A DNA stretch of 64,000 nucleotides, from positions 372,001-436,000 of the forward strand of contig NZ_WELK01000004.1 in assembly GCF_009799925.1 (NCBI RefSeq), read 5' to 3'. Both the position numbers and the translations under genes were made by a program. Under the pieces are notes generated by a model that saw nothing but the letters and a program-made list of their open reading frames with translations, made no database searches and was not told the origin of the DNA. This DNA is from Pseudomonas sp. R-28-1W-6 (GTDB taxonomy: Bacteria > Pseudomonadota > Gammaproteobacteria > Pseudomonadales > Pseudomonadaceae). Positions 1-9,431 of this stretch are shown in pieces (positions within the stretch are counted from its first letter, which is position 1; every line of letters begins with the position of its first letter).

Positions 1-562
1 CCGTGCTGGCGACAGGGGCGGTGTGCTTGTCCACCGGTAGCGATTCGCCGGTCAGCGCCGCTTCCTCGATGCGCAGTTCGCGGGCTTGGAGCAGGCGCAT
101 GTCGGCCGGCACGCGATCGCCGGCTTCCAGCAGCACCAGGTCGCCGGGGACCAGTTGTTCGGCGGGCAGCGTCTGCACGCTGCCGTCGCGGCGCACCCGG
201 CAATCCAGGGTGAGCAACTGCTGGATGGCCAGCATCGCCTGTTGCGCCTTGCCCTCCTGGATGAAGCCGATCAGCGCGTTGATCAGCACCACGCCGAGGA
301 TCACCGCACTGTCCAGCCAGTGGCCGAGCGCCAGGGTGACCAGGGTGGCGCCCAGCAGCACGTAGATCAGCACGTTGTGGAACTGCAGGGCCAGGCGCTT
401 GAGCGCCCCGGGACCCTGGCGCCGGGGCAACAGGTTGGGGCCATGGCGCACGAGCCGGGCCGTGGCTTGCGTGCGGCTCAGCCCCTCGGCGCCGACCTGC
501 AGCTCGCGCAGGATCTGCTCGGCGCTCCGGGCGTGCCAGTCCGGCGGTGTGGGCGTTTGCAT
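1..562 (-). CDS. Cation-transporting P-type ATPase, N-terminal part (runs off the window)
   Basis: The reading frame on the minus strand starts at ATG 562 and is still open at base 1, giving about 187 residues. It has the cation-ATPase N-terminal domain, two membrane segments around residues 60-100 and the actuator domain with LVPGDLVLLEAGDRVPAD and the LTGES loop, so it is a P2-type ATPase for Ca2+ or a related cation. The phosphorylation site lies outside the window. ATG 562 is preferred over the in-frame ATG 571 because AAGGA sits 8 bases before it. An Anr-box-like sequence lies upstream at 620-633. A second, different P-type ATPase is at 56421-59072. Confidence 0.85.
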   Translation of the reverse strand, partial: MQTPTPPDWHARSAEQILRELQVGAEGLSRTQATARLVRHGPNLLPRRQGPGALKRLALQFHNVLIYVLLGATLVTLALGHWLDSAVILGVVLINALIGFIQEGKAQQAMLAIQQLLTLDCRVRRDGSVQTLPAEQLVPGDLVLLEAGDRVPADMRLLQARELRIEEAALTGESLPVDKHTAPVAST

Positions 563-619
563 GGCGTGCATCCTTTCCGGGTTAGCGGCCAAGGGTAGGT
601 GCTGCTGGCGGCGCCCGCG

Positions 620-633
620 TTGGCCTGGATCAA
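620..633 (-). promoter_or_regulatory. Candidate Anr/FNR box upstream of the P-type ATPase
   Basis: TTGGC-CTGG-ATCAA matches the Anr/FNR consensus TTGAT-N4-ATCAA in 8 of 10 defined bases; the ATCAA half is perfect. Its centre is about 65 bp upstream of the ATPase start codon, a usual distance. One degenerate half-site makes this only a candidate. Confidence 0.35.
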
Positions 634-729
634 GACTGCCGCCACAAGTTAGTGAGCAAAAATTACCATGGCCTATGCCGGGGCCTGGCGGCACAGTAGC
701 ATCGTGCGCCTGACAAGAAGGAGTGGCGC

Positions 730-1647
730 ATGCGCACCAAGCTGGATGCCGTACTGCAGGCGGTGAACGAGATCGTGCTGGGCAAGGAACCGCAGGTACG
801 CCTGGCCCTGACCTGCCTGCTGGCCCGCGGGCACCTGCTGATCGAGGACTTGCCGGGGATGGGCAAGACCACCCTGAGCCAGGCCCTGGCGCGCATCCTC
901 GGCCTCAGCTATCAGCGCATCCAGTTCACTTCCGACCTGCTGCCCGGCGACATCCTCGGCACCTCGGTGTTCGACAAGAACAGCGGGCAGTTCACCTTCC
1001 ACCCGGGGCCGATCTTCGCCGAGCTGGTGCTGGCCGACGAGATCAACCGCGCCACGCCGAAGAGCCAGAGCGCGCTGCTGGAGGCCATGGAGGAGGGCCA
1101 GGTGACCATCGAGGGCGCCACCCGGCCGCTGCCGGAACCCTTCTTCGTCATCGCCACGCAGAACCCGGTCAGTTCCGGCGGCACCTTCGCCTTGCCGGAA
1201 TCGCAGCTGGACCGCTTCCTCATGCGCCTGTCCCTCGGCTACCCGGCCAAGGCCGCGGAAAAGGCCCTGCTGCTCGGCGAGACCCGCCGCGAGCTGCTGC
1301 CCAGGCTGCAACCCCTGCTCAACCATGCCGAACTGGCGGCGATCCAGGCCCTGATCCCCCAGGTGCGCGCCAGCGATGCGCTGGTCGACTATGTGCTGCG
1401 CCTGGTCGAGGCGACCCGCAGCGAGCCGCAGTTCGCCTGGGGCCTGTCGCCACGCGCCAGCCTGGCGCTGCTGGCCGCCGCGCGGGCCTGGGCCTTCCTG
1501 GCCAACCGCGACTACGTGATCCCGGAAGACGTGCAGGCGGTGCTGCCCTCGGTGGTCGGCCATCGCCTGCGCGAGCGCGCCGACCCCAGCGGCCACGGCG
1601 GTGGCTCGCTGGTGCAGTGGCTGTTGCGCGAGGTGCCGGCGGTTTGA
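730..1647 (+). CDS. MoxR-family AAA+ ATPase
   Basis: This 305-residue protein is an AAA+ ATPase of the MoxR family, a chaperone-like group thought to help assemble or activate protein complexes. The Walker A loop GMGKTT is at residues 43-48 and the Walker B motif ADEINR at about 102-107. It is the first gene of a compact three-gene operon: its TGA stop overlaps the TTG start of the DUF58 gene, and that gene overlaps the transglutaminase gene. MoxR, DUF58 and TgpA-like proteins are a widely conserved trio. The client of this copy cannot be read from the sequence. Confidence 0.93.
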   Translation: MRTKLDAVLQAVNEIVLGKEPQVRLALTCLLARGHLLIEDLPGMGKTTLSQALARILGLSYQRIQFTSDLLPGDILGTSVFDKNSGQFTFHPGPIFAELVLADEINRATPKSQSALLEAMEEGQVTIEGATRPLPEPFFVIATQNPVSSGGTFALPESQLDRFLMRLSLGYPAKAAEKALLLGETRRELLPRLQPLLNHAELAAIQALIPQVRASDALVDYVLRLVEATRSEPQFAWGLSPRASLALLAAARAWAFLANRDYVIPEDVQAVLPSVVGHRLRERADPSGHGGGSLVQWLLREVPAV

Positions 1648-2606
1648 CCCTGCGCGAACGGGGCCGGGCCCGCTGGCGGCGCTGGATCGCCCGGCGCATT
1701 CCGCCGGCGGCCCAGGTGCAGCTCAACCAGCGGCGCATCTTCATCATGCCCAGCCGGGTCGGCGGCGCCTTCGGCCTGGCCCTGTTGCTGATGCTGCTGG
1801 CGGCGATCAACTACGAGAACAGCCTGGCCTATGGCCTGACCTTCATGCTGGCGGCGCTGTTCATCGTCGCCATCCTGCACACCTACCGTAATTTTTCCGG
1901 CCTGCTGCTCAAGGCCGGGGTCAGCGGTGCGGTGTTCGTCGGCGAGCAGGCGCGTTTTCGCGTGCGCCTGGAGAGCGTCGAGCACGCCCACCAGGCGGTG
2001 GCCCTGGGCTGGCCGCCGGCCGAGTTGCAGACCCTGGACATCCCGCCCCAGGGCCAGCGCGAATGCGAGCTGAGCCTGCCGGCCGAGCGCCGGGGCTGGC
2101 TGCACCCGCCGCGCATGCGGGTGGAAAGCCGCTTCCCGCTGGGCATCCTGGTGGCCTGGAGCTGGGTCGACCTGGATCAGGCGGTGCTGGTCTATCCGCG
2201 GCCGCTGCCGGGGGACCTGCCGCTGGCGGCCGGCCGTGGCCGCGAGGAGGACGACGAGGGCGTGCGCGCCAGCGGGCGCGGCGCCGACGACTACCAGGGC
2301 TTGAAAAGTTACCAGCCCGGCGACTCCAGGCGGCGCCTGCACTGGAAGGCCTATTCCCGTGGCCAGGGCCTGCTGGTCAAGGACTTTGCCGCGCTGGCCG
2401 GGCGTGACCTGTGGCTGGATTTCCTGGCCATCGGTGGCGACCCCGAGGCGCGCCTGGCACTGCTGTGCCACTGGGTGCTGCAGCTGGACGGCCGCCAGCA
2501 GGCCTATGGCCTGCGCCTGCCCGGCACGGAGCTGGCGCCGAACCAGGGCGATGCGCACCGCGAAGCCTGCCTGCGCGCCCTGGCGCTGTACGGGGTGGCG
2601 GCATGA
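1644..2606 (+). CDS. DUF58 domain membrane protein
   Basis: The protein has 320 residues if it starts at TTG 1644, which overlaps the moxR stop codon. Two membrane segments lie at about residues 40-55 and 62-80, and the DUF58 signature (GADDYQGLKSYQPGD, then RLHWKAYSR) is at about 213-239. DUF58 proteins regularly sit between MoxR ATPases and TgpA-like transglutaminases, and the family resembles von Willebrand A domains, so a MoxR-partner role is likely. The frame is open far upstream of 1644, but that part overlaps moxR and is a shadow. The ATGA overlap with the next gene implies translational coupling. Confidence 0.88.
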   Translation: MTLRERGRARWRRWIARRIPPAAQVQLNQRRIFIMPSRVGGAFGLALLLMLLAAINYENSLAYGLTFMLAALFIVAILHTYRNFSGLLLKAGVSGAVFVGEQARFRVRLESVEHAHQAVALGWPPAELQTLDIPPQGQRECELSLPAERRGWLHPPRMRVESRFPLGILVAWSWVDLDQAVLVYPRPLPGDLPLAAGRGREEDDEGVRASGRGADDYQGLKSYQPGDSRRRLHWKAYSRGQGLLVKDFAALAGRDLWLDFLAIGGDPEARLALLCHWVLQLDGRQQAYGLRLPGTELAPNQGDAHREACLRALALYGVAA

Positions 2607-4591
2607 GTGCTATCCAGCCGATCCCGCGCATTGCCCTGAGCTGGCTGCTGGTGGCCCAGGTGCTGGTGATCCTGCCGCACCTGCTGCACCTGCCGCCGTG
2701 GATCATCGGCCTGTGGCTGCTGTGTGCCGGCTGGCGCATCCAGGTATACCGCATGCGTGCCAATTACCCGGGCAGGCTGGTGCGGGTCGCGCTGCTGATC
2801 GGCACCGCCGCCGGCGTGTGGCTGTCGCGCGGCAGCCTGATCGGCCTGGATGCCGGGGTGCTGCTGCTGGTGGCGACCTTCATCCTCAAGCTGCTGGAGA
2901 TGCGCAGCAAGCGCGATGCCCTGGTGCTGATCTTCCTCGGCTTCTTCGTGGTGGTCACCGCCTACCTGTTCGATGACAGCCTGCTGGCCGCGCTGTACAG
3001 CCTGCTGCCGGTCACCGCCTTGCTGGCGGCACTGATTGGCCTGCAGCACAGCGGCCTGGCCGTGCAGCCGCGAGCCACCCTGAAACTGGCGCTCGGCCTG
3101 CAGCTGCAGGCCTTGCCGCTGATGCTGCTGCTGTTCGTGTTTTTCCCGCGCCTGGGGCCGCTGTGGAGCCTGCCCAGCCCGAACAAGGGCTTCACCGGCC
3201 TGTCCGACAGCATGGCGCCGGCCGATATCGCCGAGCTCAGCCGTTCCGATGCCCTGGCGTTTCGCGCCAGCTTCAGCGGGGCGGTGCCGCCGCGCGGCGA
3301 TCTGTACTGGCGGGCCCTGACCCTGGAGGACTTCGACGGCCGGCGCTGGTCGCAGTCGCCCGCGGCGCGCTTGCCGAACCCGGCCGAGTGGCGCCGGCAG
3401 GGCGCGGCGCTGGACTACAGCATCGTCATGCAGCCCAGCGGCAAGCCCTGGCTGTTTGCCCTGGATGTCGGCCAGAGCGACCTGCCCGGGGTGCGGCAGA
3501 TGGGCGATTTCCGCCTGGAGAACGGGCAGCCGGTGCGGCAGAACCTGCTCTACCGGGTGCAGTCCTGGCCACAGGCGGTGCGCCAGCCCGAGCTGCCGCC
3601 GGCCGTGGCGCGGCGCACCCTGCAGCTGCCGGCCGGCGGCGACCCGCGTAGCCGGGCCTGGGCCGCGCAACTGCAGCGTCAGCACCCGCAACCGCAGGCC
3701 CTGGTCGGGGCGCTGCTGGAGCATTTCAACCGCGAACCCTATGGCTACACCCTCAAGCCGCCGCCGGTGGGGCAGGACAGCATCGACGAGTTTCTCTTCC
3801 GCACGCGCCAGGGTTTCTGCGCCCACTACGCCGGGGCGATGGTCTTCGTCCTGCGGGCGGCGGGGATTCCGGCCCGGGTGGTGGCCGGCTACCAGGGCGG
3901 CGAACTGAACCCGGCCGGCAACTACCTGTCGGTGCGCCAGTTCGATGCCCATGCCTGGGTCGAATACTGGCAGGCCGGCAAGGGCTGGGTCAGCGTCGAT
4001 CCGACCTTCCAGGTGGCGCCCGAGCGCATCGAGCTGGGCCTGGAACAGGCGGTGGCCGGCGAGCAGAGCTTCCTCGAGGAGTCGCCGCTGTCGCTGCTGC
4101 GCTACCGGAATATCGGCTGGCTCAACCAGTTGCGCCTGAGCTGGGACAACCTCAACTATGGCTGGCAGCGCTGGGTGCTCGGCTACCGCGGCGAACAGCA
4201 GCTGCGCCTGCTGCAACGCTGGTTCGGCAGCCTCGACTGGCAGAACCTGGCGCTGGCCCTGGTCGGCGGTGGCGGCGGGGTGCTGGCCCTGGTGGCGCTG
4301 TGGCTGTTCAAGCCCTGGCGCCGCGAGCGAGACCCGCAGCAACGCCTGTTGCAGCGCTTCGATCGCCTGCTGGCGCGCCAGGGCGTGCGACGCGAGCGCG
4401 GCGAGGGCGTGCGCGCCTTTGCCGGTCGGGCGGCGCAGGCCCTGCCGGCCCAGGCGCGGGAAATTCTTGAGTTCGCCGAGGCCTTCGAGGCGCAGCGCTA
4501 TGCCGGCCGGGAAGGTGCCCCGCAGCAGTTGCGCCAGGCCTTGCAGCGCCTGCGCCGGGCACTGCCCTGGCGCCGCGTAGCGAGTCGATGA
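2603..4591 (+). CDS. tgpA: TgpA-type membrane transglutaminase (DUF3488 + transglutaminase core)
   Basis: This 662-residue inner-membrane protein begins with about six hydrophobic segments (residues 1-180, DUF3488). A periplasmic transglutaminase-like domain follows, with the triad Cys406 (GFCAHYAGAM), His450 (DAHAW) and Asp466 (VDPTF), then one more membrane helix near residue 560 and a cytoplasmic DUF4129-like tail. The layout matches Pseudomonas TgpA, reported as a growth-essential protein in P. aeruginosa. The ATG start overlaps the DUF58 stop by four bases, so all three operon members are coupled. The substrate is unknown. Confidence 0.9.
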   Translation: MSAIQPIPRIALSWLLVAQVLVILPHLLHLPPWIIGLWLLCAGWRIQVYRMRANYPGRLVRVALLIGTAAGVWLSRGSLIGLDAGVLLLVATFILKLLEMRSKRDALVLIFLGFFVVVTAYLFDDSLLAALYSLLPVTALLAALIGLQHSGLAVQPRATLKLALGLQLQALPLMLLLFVFFPRLGPLWSLPSPNKGFTGLSDSMAPADIAELSRSDALAFRASFSGAVPPRGDLYWRALTLEDFDGRRWSQSPAARLPNPAEWRRQGAALDYSIVMQPSGKPWLFALDVGQSDLPGVRQMGDFRLENGQPVRQNLLYRVQSWPQAVRQPELPPAVARRTLQLPAGGDPRSRAWAAQLQRQHPQPQALVGALLEHFNREPYGYTLKPPPVGQDSIDEFLFRTRQGFCAHYAGAMVFVLRAAGIPARVVAGYQGGELNPAGNYLSVRQFDAHAWVEYWQAGKGWVSVDPTFQVAPERIELGLEQAVAGEQSFLEESPLSLLRYRNIGWLNQLRLSWDNLNYGWQRWVLGYRGEQQLRLLQRWFGSLDWQNLALALVGGGGGVLALVALWLFKPWRRERDPQQRLLQRFDRLLARQGVRRERGEGVRAFAGRAAQALPAQAREILEFAEAFEAQRYAGREGAPQQLRQALQRLRRALPWRRVASR

Positions 4592-4687
4592 ACGGCGGCG
4601 TACGCATTTGTCTAGTTGAATGGCTGGCCACGGGCCACACTGAGTGGATGGTTAGCGCAGCGGTAAGCGATTGCAGGGAGACAAGCG

Positions 4688-5467
4688 GTGTCGGTAATGC
4701 TGAACGATTTGCAGGCCCAGGTCCTCGCCTTGGAGGTACGCCTGTATGCCTGCTGCGCCCGGCTGCAGGCACAGACCGATGCGGAGGCGCTGCACGACCT
4801 GCGCATCGCCTTGCGCAAGCTGCGTAGCCTGCTGCGCCCGTTGCGCCGCCAGGCGCCCTGCGCGCAGCTGGAGCAGGCCGCCGCGGCGCTGGGCCGGCTC
4901 AGCGGGCCGTGGCGCGATCTCGAGGTGCTGGCCGGCGAACTGCGCCAGCAGGGCCACCCGCTGCTGGCCCGGCGCCGCCAGGCGCCGCTGCTGCAGGGTT
5001 ACCGGGACGTGCTCGGCAGTGAGGCGCTGCAGCAGCTGTTCGAGGCTCTCGACGACTGGCCGGCGAGCTGCCGCGAGATGGCGCAGGCCGGCCAGTGGCG
5101 CGGCGGCGGCAAGCGCATTCGCCGTCACCTGCGCGCCCAGGCCCGGCGTCTGGCCGAGGCGCTGCGCGATCCGGCGCATGACCGGCACCGCCTGCGCCTG
5201 CTGATCAAGCGCCTGCGCTACGGCGCCGAGGCCTATCCGCAGTATGCCGAGCTACCGGCCCAGGCCATCGCCGCCCTGCGCGGCGCGCAAAGCGCCCTGG
5301 GCGATTGGCATGACCACCTGCAGTGGCTGGCGCGGCTGCCGGCCGAGCCCGACCTGGCGCCCTGTGCCGCCGACTGGCAGCGGCGCCTGGAACGGGCCGA
5401 GGTGCAGGCCGACGTGGCGCTGCAGGCCTTGCTCGGCTACTTCCCCGTTGCGCCGAATGGCTGCTGA
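4688..5467 (+). CDS. CHAD domain protein
   Basis: The 259-residue protein is rich in Arg, Leu and His, with paired motifs such as LHDLRIALRKLRSLLRPLRR near the N-terminus and HRLRLLIKRLRYGAEAY in the second half. This is the duplicated helical CHAD domain, a family that binds polyphosphate through conserved basic residues. No CYTH domain is fused here. The start is GTG 4688, with GGAG seven bases upstream. A hairpin terminator follows at 5491. Its role in polyphosphate metabolism is inferred from family knowledge only. Confidence 0.85.
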   Translation: MSVMLNDLQAQVLALEVRLYACCARLQAQTDAEALHDLRIALRKLRSLLRPLRRQAPCAQLEQAAAALGRLSGPWRDLEVLAGELRQQGHPLLARRRQAPLLQGYRDVLGSEALQQLFEALDDWPASCREMAQAGQWRGGGKRIRRHLRAQARRLAEALRDPAHDRHRLRLLIKRLRYGAEAYPQYAELPAQAIAALRGAQSALGDWHDHLQWLARLPAEPDLAPCAADWQRRLERAEVQADVALQALLGYFPVAPNGC

Positions 5468-5490
5468 TTTCTGCGCATAATTGTCGCCGG

Positions 5491-5517
5491 AGCCCCTCCC
5501 GCAGCGGGGGGCTTTTC
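5491..5517 (+). terminator. Rho-independent terminator after the CHAD gene
   Basis: AGCCCC and GGGGGCT arms enclose a short loop and are followed by TTTT. It lies 24 bases after the CHAD stop codon. Confidence 0.7.
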
Positions 5518-5553
5518 TCCTAAGCTGCAGGGCAGACAACTGGAGACCGCTGC

Positions 5554-6351
5554 ATGACCTTTGCCGAACTGATTCAGGCGGTGCACAACCGCCCGCAACA
5601 CGTCGTAGTTCCGCCGCTCTGGGGCCAGGGTCGGGCCACCTTCGGCGGCCTGGTCGCGGCCATGCTGTTCGAGGCCATGCGGGTCAAGGTGCCGGCCGGG
5701 CGCCCGGTGCGTTCGCTGTCGATCACCTTTGTCGGGCCGTTGCTGATGGGCGAGCCGGCGGCCTTCGAGAGCGAAGTGCTGCGCGAAGGCAAGGCGGTCA
5801 GCCAGATGCTCGGCCGGGTGGTGCAGGCTGGCCAGGTCGTGGCGCTGATGCAGGGCAGCTTCGGCGCCTCGCGCGAGTCGGTGATCGACGTGCCGGCCGT
5901 GCCGGCGCCGGCGATGAAGCCGCTCGAGAAATGCCATGAGCTGCCCTATGTGGCCGGCGTCACCCCGGAATTCACCCGCTTCCTGGCCATGCGCTGGGGC
6001 CTCGGCGGCATGCCCTTCAGCGGCAACACCTCGCGGGAAATGGGCGGCTGGGTGCGCCTGCGAAGCGATGTGGCCTATGACAAGGTCACTGAGGCGCATC
6101 TGCTGGCCCTGGTCGATGCCTGGCCGCCGATCCCGCTGTCCCATCTGCGAGCGCCGGCCCCCGGCAGTTCGCTGACCTGGACCATCGAGTTCGTCCAGCC
6201 GGTGGCCAAGCTGACCACCCACGACTGGTGCCTGTACCGCGCCGAGATCGAGCACGCCCGCGACGGCTACGGGCACATTGCCGCCGGCCTGTGGAGCCCC
6301 GGCGGCGAGCTGCTGGCGCTGAGCCGGCAGACCGTCACGGTATTCGCCTGA
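5554..6351 (+). CDS. Acyl-CoA thioesterase family protein (double hotdog)
   Basis: The 265-residue protein has the features of TesB-like thioesterases: an N-terminal hotdog motif (WGQGRATFGGLVAAML, then VRSLSITFVGPL) and a second hotdog with WTIEFVQPV and HDWCLYRAE. It probably hydrolyses acyl-CoA esters in the cytoplasm; chain length cannot be told. GGAGA precedes the ATG by about nine bases. It converges with tatD, and the two stop codons touch with no base between them. Confidence 0.8.
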   Translation: MTFAELIQAVHNRPQHVVVPPLWGQGRATFGGLVAAMLFEAMRVKVPAGRPVRSLSITFVGPLLMGEPAAFESEVLREGKAVSQMLGRVVQAGQVVALMQGSFGASRESVIDVPAVPAPAMKPLEKCHELPYVAGVTPEFTRFLAMRWGLGGMPFSGNTSREMGGWVRLRSDVAYDKVTEAHLLALVDAWPPIPLSHLRAPAPGSSLTWTIEFVQPVAKLTTHDWCLYRAEIEHARDGYGHIAAGLWSPGGELLALSRQTVTVFA

Positions 6352-7161
6352 TCAGTCGGCCAGGCTCGGCAGGTTGAAGAAGGCCCGGGCGCTGGCGGTG
6401 GTGTGCGCCGCCAGCGTTGCCTGGCTTTCGCCGCGCTGCAGGGCCACTTCGCGCAGGACCTCGCCGAGAAAGGCCGGCTCGTTGTGCCCGCTCTTGGGTT
6501 TGGGCCGCAGGCTGCGCGGCAGCAGGTAGGGCGCGTCGCTCTCCAGCATCAGCCGTCCGGCCGGGATCTCGCGCACCAGCGCCTGCAGGTGGGTGCCGCG
6601 GCGCTCGTCGCAGATCCAGCCGGTGATGCCGATATGCAGGTCGAGGTCCAGGTAGCCGTACAGCGTGGCTTTCTCGCCGGTGAAGCAGTGCACCACCGCG
6701 GCCGGCAGGCGATCGCGGAACTCGCGCAGGATGGCGGTCAGCCGCTCGCCGGCCTCGCGCTCATGGAGGAACACCGGCCGTTGCAGCTCCACCGCCAGGG
6801 CCAGCTGTTCTTCCAGGGCCTTTTCCTGTTGCGGGCGCGGGGAGAAGTCGCGGTTGAAGTCCAGTCCGCATTCGCCCACCGCGCGCACCGGCGCCTGGCT
6901 CAGCAAGGCGCGCAACTGGCGGGCGCTGTCGCCGTTCCACTGGCTGGCATCGTGGGGGTGCACGCCGGCGGTGCTGAACAGGCGCTGGCCGCTGGCGTCC
7001 AGCTCGCTGCAGAAGGCCAGGGCCTGTTCGCTTTCCGCCAGGCTGGTGCCGGTCAGCACCAGCTGGCAGACGCCGGCCTCGCGTGCTCGGGCGAGTACCG
7101 CGTCACGCTGGCGGGCCAGGCTGGGATGGGTCAGATTGACGCCGATGTCGATGAGTTGCAT
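6352..7161 (-). CDS. tatD: TatD-family metal-dependent hydrolase (DNase)
   Basis: This 269-residue TIM-barrel hydrolase opens with [13 protein letters not shown] and carries [28 protein letters not shown] and [10 protein letters not shown], which supply the two-metal ligands of the TatD family. The family includes 3'-5' DNases linked to DNA repair and peroxide resistance. The start at 7161 is preceded by GGAGG; the longer frame to 7224 has no such site. It is transcribed towards the thioesterase gene. Confidence 0.93.
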   Translation of the reverse strand: MQLIDIGVNLTHPSLARQRDAVLARAREAGVCQLVLTGTSLAESEQALAFCSELDASGQRLFSTAGVHPHDASQWNGDSARQLRALLSQAPVRAVGECGLDFNRDFSPRPQQEKALEEQLALAVELQRPVFLHEREAGERLTAILREFRDRLPAAVVHCFTGEKATLYGYLDLDLHIGITGWICDERRGTHLQALVREIPAGRLMLESDAPYLLPRSLRPKPKSGHNEPAFLGEVLREVALQRGESQATLAAHTTASARAFFNLPSLAD

Positions 7162-7391
7162 GGTGCTACCTCCGGGCTGCGCCGGGCAGCATAACAGAGC
7201 TGCTTTGCTCGATAATAAAGTCAATAATTACATTGGGTTAGCTATGGTATTTCAAGTCGGTTACCAGCTTCGGCTAGCGCCACACGGTTGTCTGTGACAA
7301 TCTCCGCGCCCCCGTGGCCCGGAACTCGCTGGCTCGCGGGAACTCTCAGTCGGCCCGGCGCCCCTCGCGCCAGGCTCAACCCGGAGGCCGG

Positions 7392-8810
7392 ATGATCCGC
7401 GCGCTACTGTGCCTGCTCTGCCTGACCCTGCTGCCGTTGGCGGCCCAGGCGCGCCTGGCCGGGCCGCCGGAAGCCTGGCACGCCGAGCGGGCCGTGCGCG
7501 ACCTGGCCGAGATCCGCAAGAGCGGCGAGCTGCGGGTGCTGGTGAATCAGAGCCGGCACAGCTCCGGGGAGATCAAGGGGCAGGTGATCGGCGTCGAGTA
7601 TCACCGCCTGCGGGCCTTCGAGCAGTACCTCACGCGCAATGCCCGCGATGGCCGCAGCCTGCGCCTGAAAATCATCCCCAAGAGCAAGGAACAGCTGCTC
7701 GCCGCGTTGCACAAAGGCGAGGGCGACCTGGTGGCACCGGGCGAGCTGCTCGAGGCCCATACCGGTTCGAGCATCAGCGCCAGCGCGGCGATCCGCAGCA
7801 ATGTCCCCCTGGTGATCGTCGGCAACCGCGGCAACCGGCATTACCGCAAGCTCGAGGACATGGCCGGGCGCACCCTGACCCTGCCGGTGGGCAGCGCCGC
7901 CGGCGAAGCCCTGAAGGCCGTCAACCGGCGCTTGGCCGAGCGCAGGCAGCCGCCGATCCAGATCGAGTGGGCCGATTCCAGCCTGGCCGTCGAGGACGTG
8001 CTGGAGATGGTCCAGGCCGGTATCTATCCCTGGACTGCGGTGGAGCAGCCGATTGCCGAACGCTGGCTCAAGGTCATGCCGCGCCTGCGCATCGAGCGGC
8101 ATCTGGTGGTCGGCCAGGACAGCGACATGAGCTGGTTCGTGCGCCGCGATGCGCCGATGCTGCGCGCCAGCATTGACCGTTTCCTCGCCGACTACCGCGC
8201 GCCGGCCGACCAGGATGCGGCGTTCCAGCGGGTCTACCGGCGCCTGTACAAGGTGCGCAACCCCTTGGCCCGCACCGATCGCCAGCGCCTGGAAAAGGTG
8301 CGCCAGGTGCTGCAGAAGCATGCCCGCCAGCAGGACCTGGACTGGCTGCAACTGGCCGCCGTGGCCTACAAGGAGTCCACCCTCAATCCCGCCGCGCGGG
8401 GAGCCTCCGGGGCGACCGGGCTGATGCAGGTGACGCCTGCCGCCGCGCGCAGCGTAGGGGTCGGCAATATCCATGGGCTGGACAGCAATGTGCAGGCGGC
8501 GGCCCGCTACATGGCGCGGATTCGCCGCGAGTTCTTCGCCAGCCGGCAGATCGCCGAGGAAGAGCGCATGGCCTTCGTCCTGGCGGCCTACAACATGGGC
8601 CCGCAGCGGGTGCAAGGCCTGCGCGCGGAGGCCAGGCGGCGCGGCCTGAACCCCAACCGCTGGTTCTTCCAGGTGGAGCGCATCGCCATGGAGCAGGTGG
8701 GCATGGGCGTGGTCACCTATGTCAACAGCGTGAACAAGTACTACCTGGCCTACGACCGGGAACGTGATCTGCTGGAACCGCAGGGAAGTGCCGTGAGTGC
8801 GCGAGACTGA
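7392..8810 (+). CDS. mltF: MltF-like membrane-bound lytic transglycosylase
   Basis: The 472-residue protein has a signal peptide (MIRALLCLLCLTLLPLAAQA). It continues with a family 3 solute-binding domain at about 40-290 and a C-terminal SLT lysozyme-like domain with Glu328 in AYKESTLNP, followed by GASGATGLMQVTP and AAYNMGPQRV. This is the MltF arrangement: a periplasmic enzyme cleaving peptidoglycan with formation of 1,6-anhydro-MurNAc, with an amino-acid-binding regulatory module. GGAGG precedes ATG 7392. There is no lipobox Cys, so it may be anchored or soluble. It could be a paralogue of the main mltF. Confidence 0.88.
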   Translation: MIRALLCLLCLTLLPLAAQARLAGPPEAWHAERAVRDLAEIRKSGELRVLVNQSRHSSGEIKGQVIGVEYHRLRAFEQYLTRNARDGRSLRLKIIPKSKEQLLAALHKGEGDLVAPGELLEAHTGSSISASAAIRSNVPLVIVGNRGNRHYRKLEDMAGRTLTLPVGSAAGEALKAVNRRLAERRQPPIQIEWADSSLAVEDVLEMVQAGIYPWTAVEQPIAERWLKVMPRLRIERHLVVGQDSDMSWFVRRDAPMLRASIDRFLADYRAPADQDAAFQRVYRRLYKVRNPLARTDRQRLEKVRQVLQKHARQQDLDWLQLAAVAYKESTLNPAARGASGATGLMQVTPAAARSVGVGNIHGLDSNVQAAARYMARIRREFFASRQIAEEERMAFVLAAYNMGPQRVQGLRAEARRRGLNPNRWFFQVERIAMEQVGMGVVTYVNSVNKYYLAYDRERDLLEPQGSAVSARD

Positions 8811-8924
8811 TCGATTAAATAGATGTTTAATAGCGTAAATTTACACTTTTAAAATCGATAAACTAGTCTAATCTATCTCTCAACACGCAATCACTCTCAC
8901 TCCCCACCCGACAGGATGTACGCC

Positions 8925-9359
8925 ATGAATGCACTGATCAAAACCGCTCTCTCCACCCAGGCCGGCTACGGCATCACCCTGCTGCGGGTCGTCACCGGCC
9001 TGACCTTTGCCGCCCATGGCGCGCAGAAACTGTTCGGCTGGTTTGGCGGCTATGGCCTGGCCGGCGTCGCCCAGTGGATGGAAAGCATCGGCATCACCCC
9101 CGGCTACCTGATGGCGGCCCTGGCCGGCAGTGCCGAGTTCTTCGGTGGCCTGGCCCTGGTCATCGGCCTGCTGGTGCGTCCGGCGGCGGCGGCCCTGCTG
9201 GTCGTGTCGCTGGTGGCGATGTTCAGCGTGCACTGGGTCAATGGCTTCTTCATCACCGCCAACGGCTACGAATATGCCCTGATGCTCGGGGTGATCAGCC
9301 TGGCGCTGATCCTCGAAGGCGCCGGCAAGCTGTCCCTGGATCGCCGCATCGCCGGCTGA
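8925..9359 (+). CDS. DoxX family membrane protein
   Basis: The 144-residue protein has four hydrophobic helices and the DoxX pattern LLRVVTGLTFAAHGAQKLFG near the N-terminus, then GSAEFFGGLALVIGLLVRPAA. DoxX-like proteins are small inner-membrane proteins, often linked to redox or thiol stress, with no reaction assigned to this branch. ATG 8925 is chosen over ATG 8916 because ACAGGA lies eight bases before it. It has its own AT-rich upstream region (8811-8890), so it is probably transcribed alone. Confidence 0.88.
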   Translation: MNALIKTALSTQAGYGITLLRVVTGLTFAAHGAQKLFGWFGGYGLAGVAQWMESIGITPGYLMAALAGSAEFFGGLALVIGLLVRPAAAALLVVSLVAMFSVHWVNGFFITANGYEYALMLGVISLALILEGAGKLSLDRRIAG

Positions 9360-9379
9360 ATGCCCTGGCAATCCATGAA

Positions 9380-9404
9380 CGAGGCCCGCTGATGCGGGCC
9401 TCGT
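9380..9404. terminator. Hairpin between convergent doxX and lif genes
   Basis: CGAGGCCCGC and GCGGGCCTCG form a perfect 10-bp stem with a short loop. Neither strand has a long T-run after it, so it may act as a weak or factor-assisted terminator. Confidence 0.45.
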
Positions 9405-9431
9405 GCGTTGTGGCGGTCCGCTTCCTCTCGC

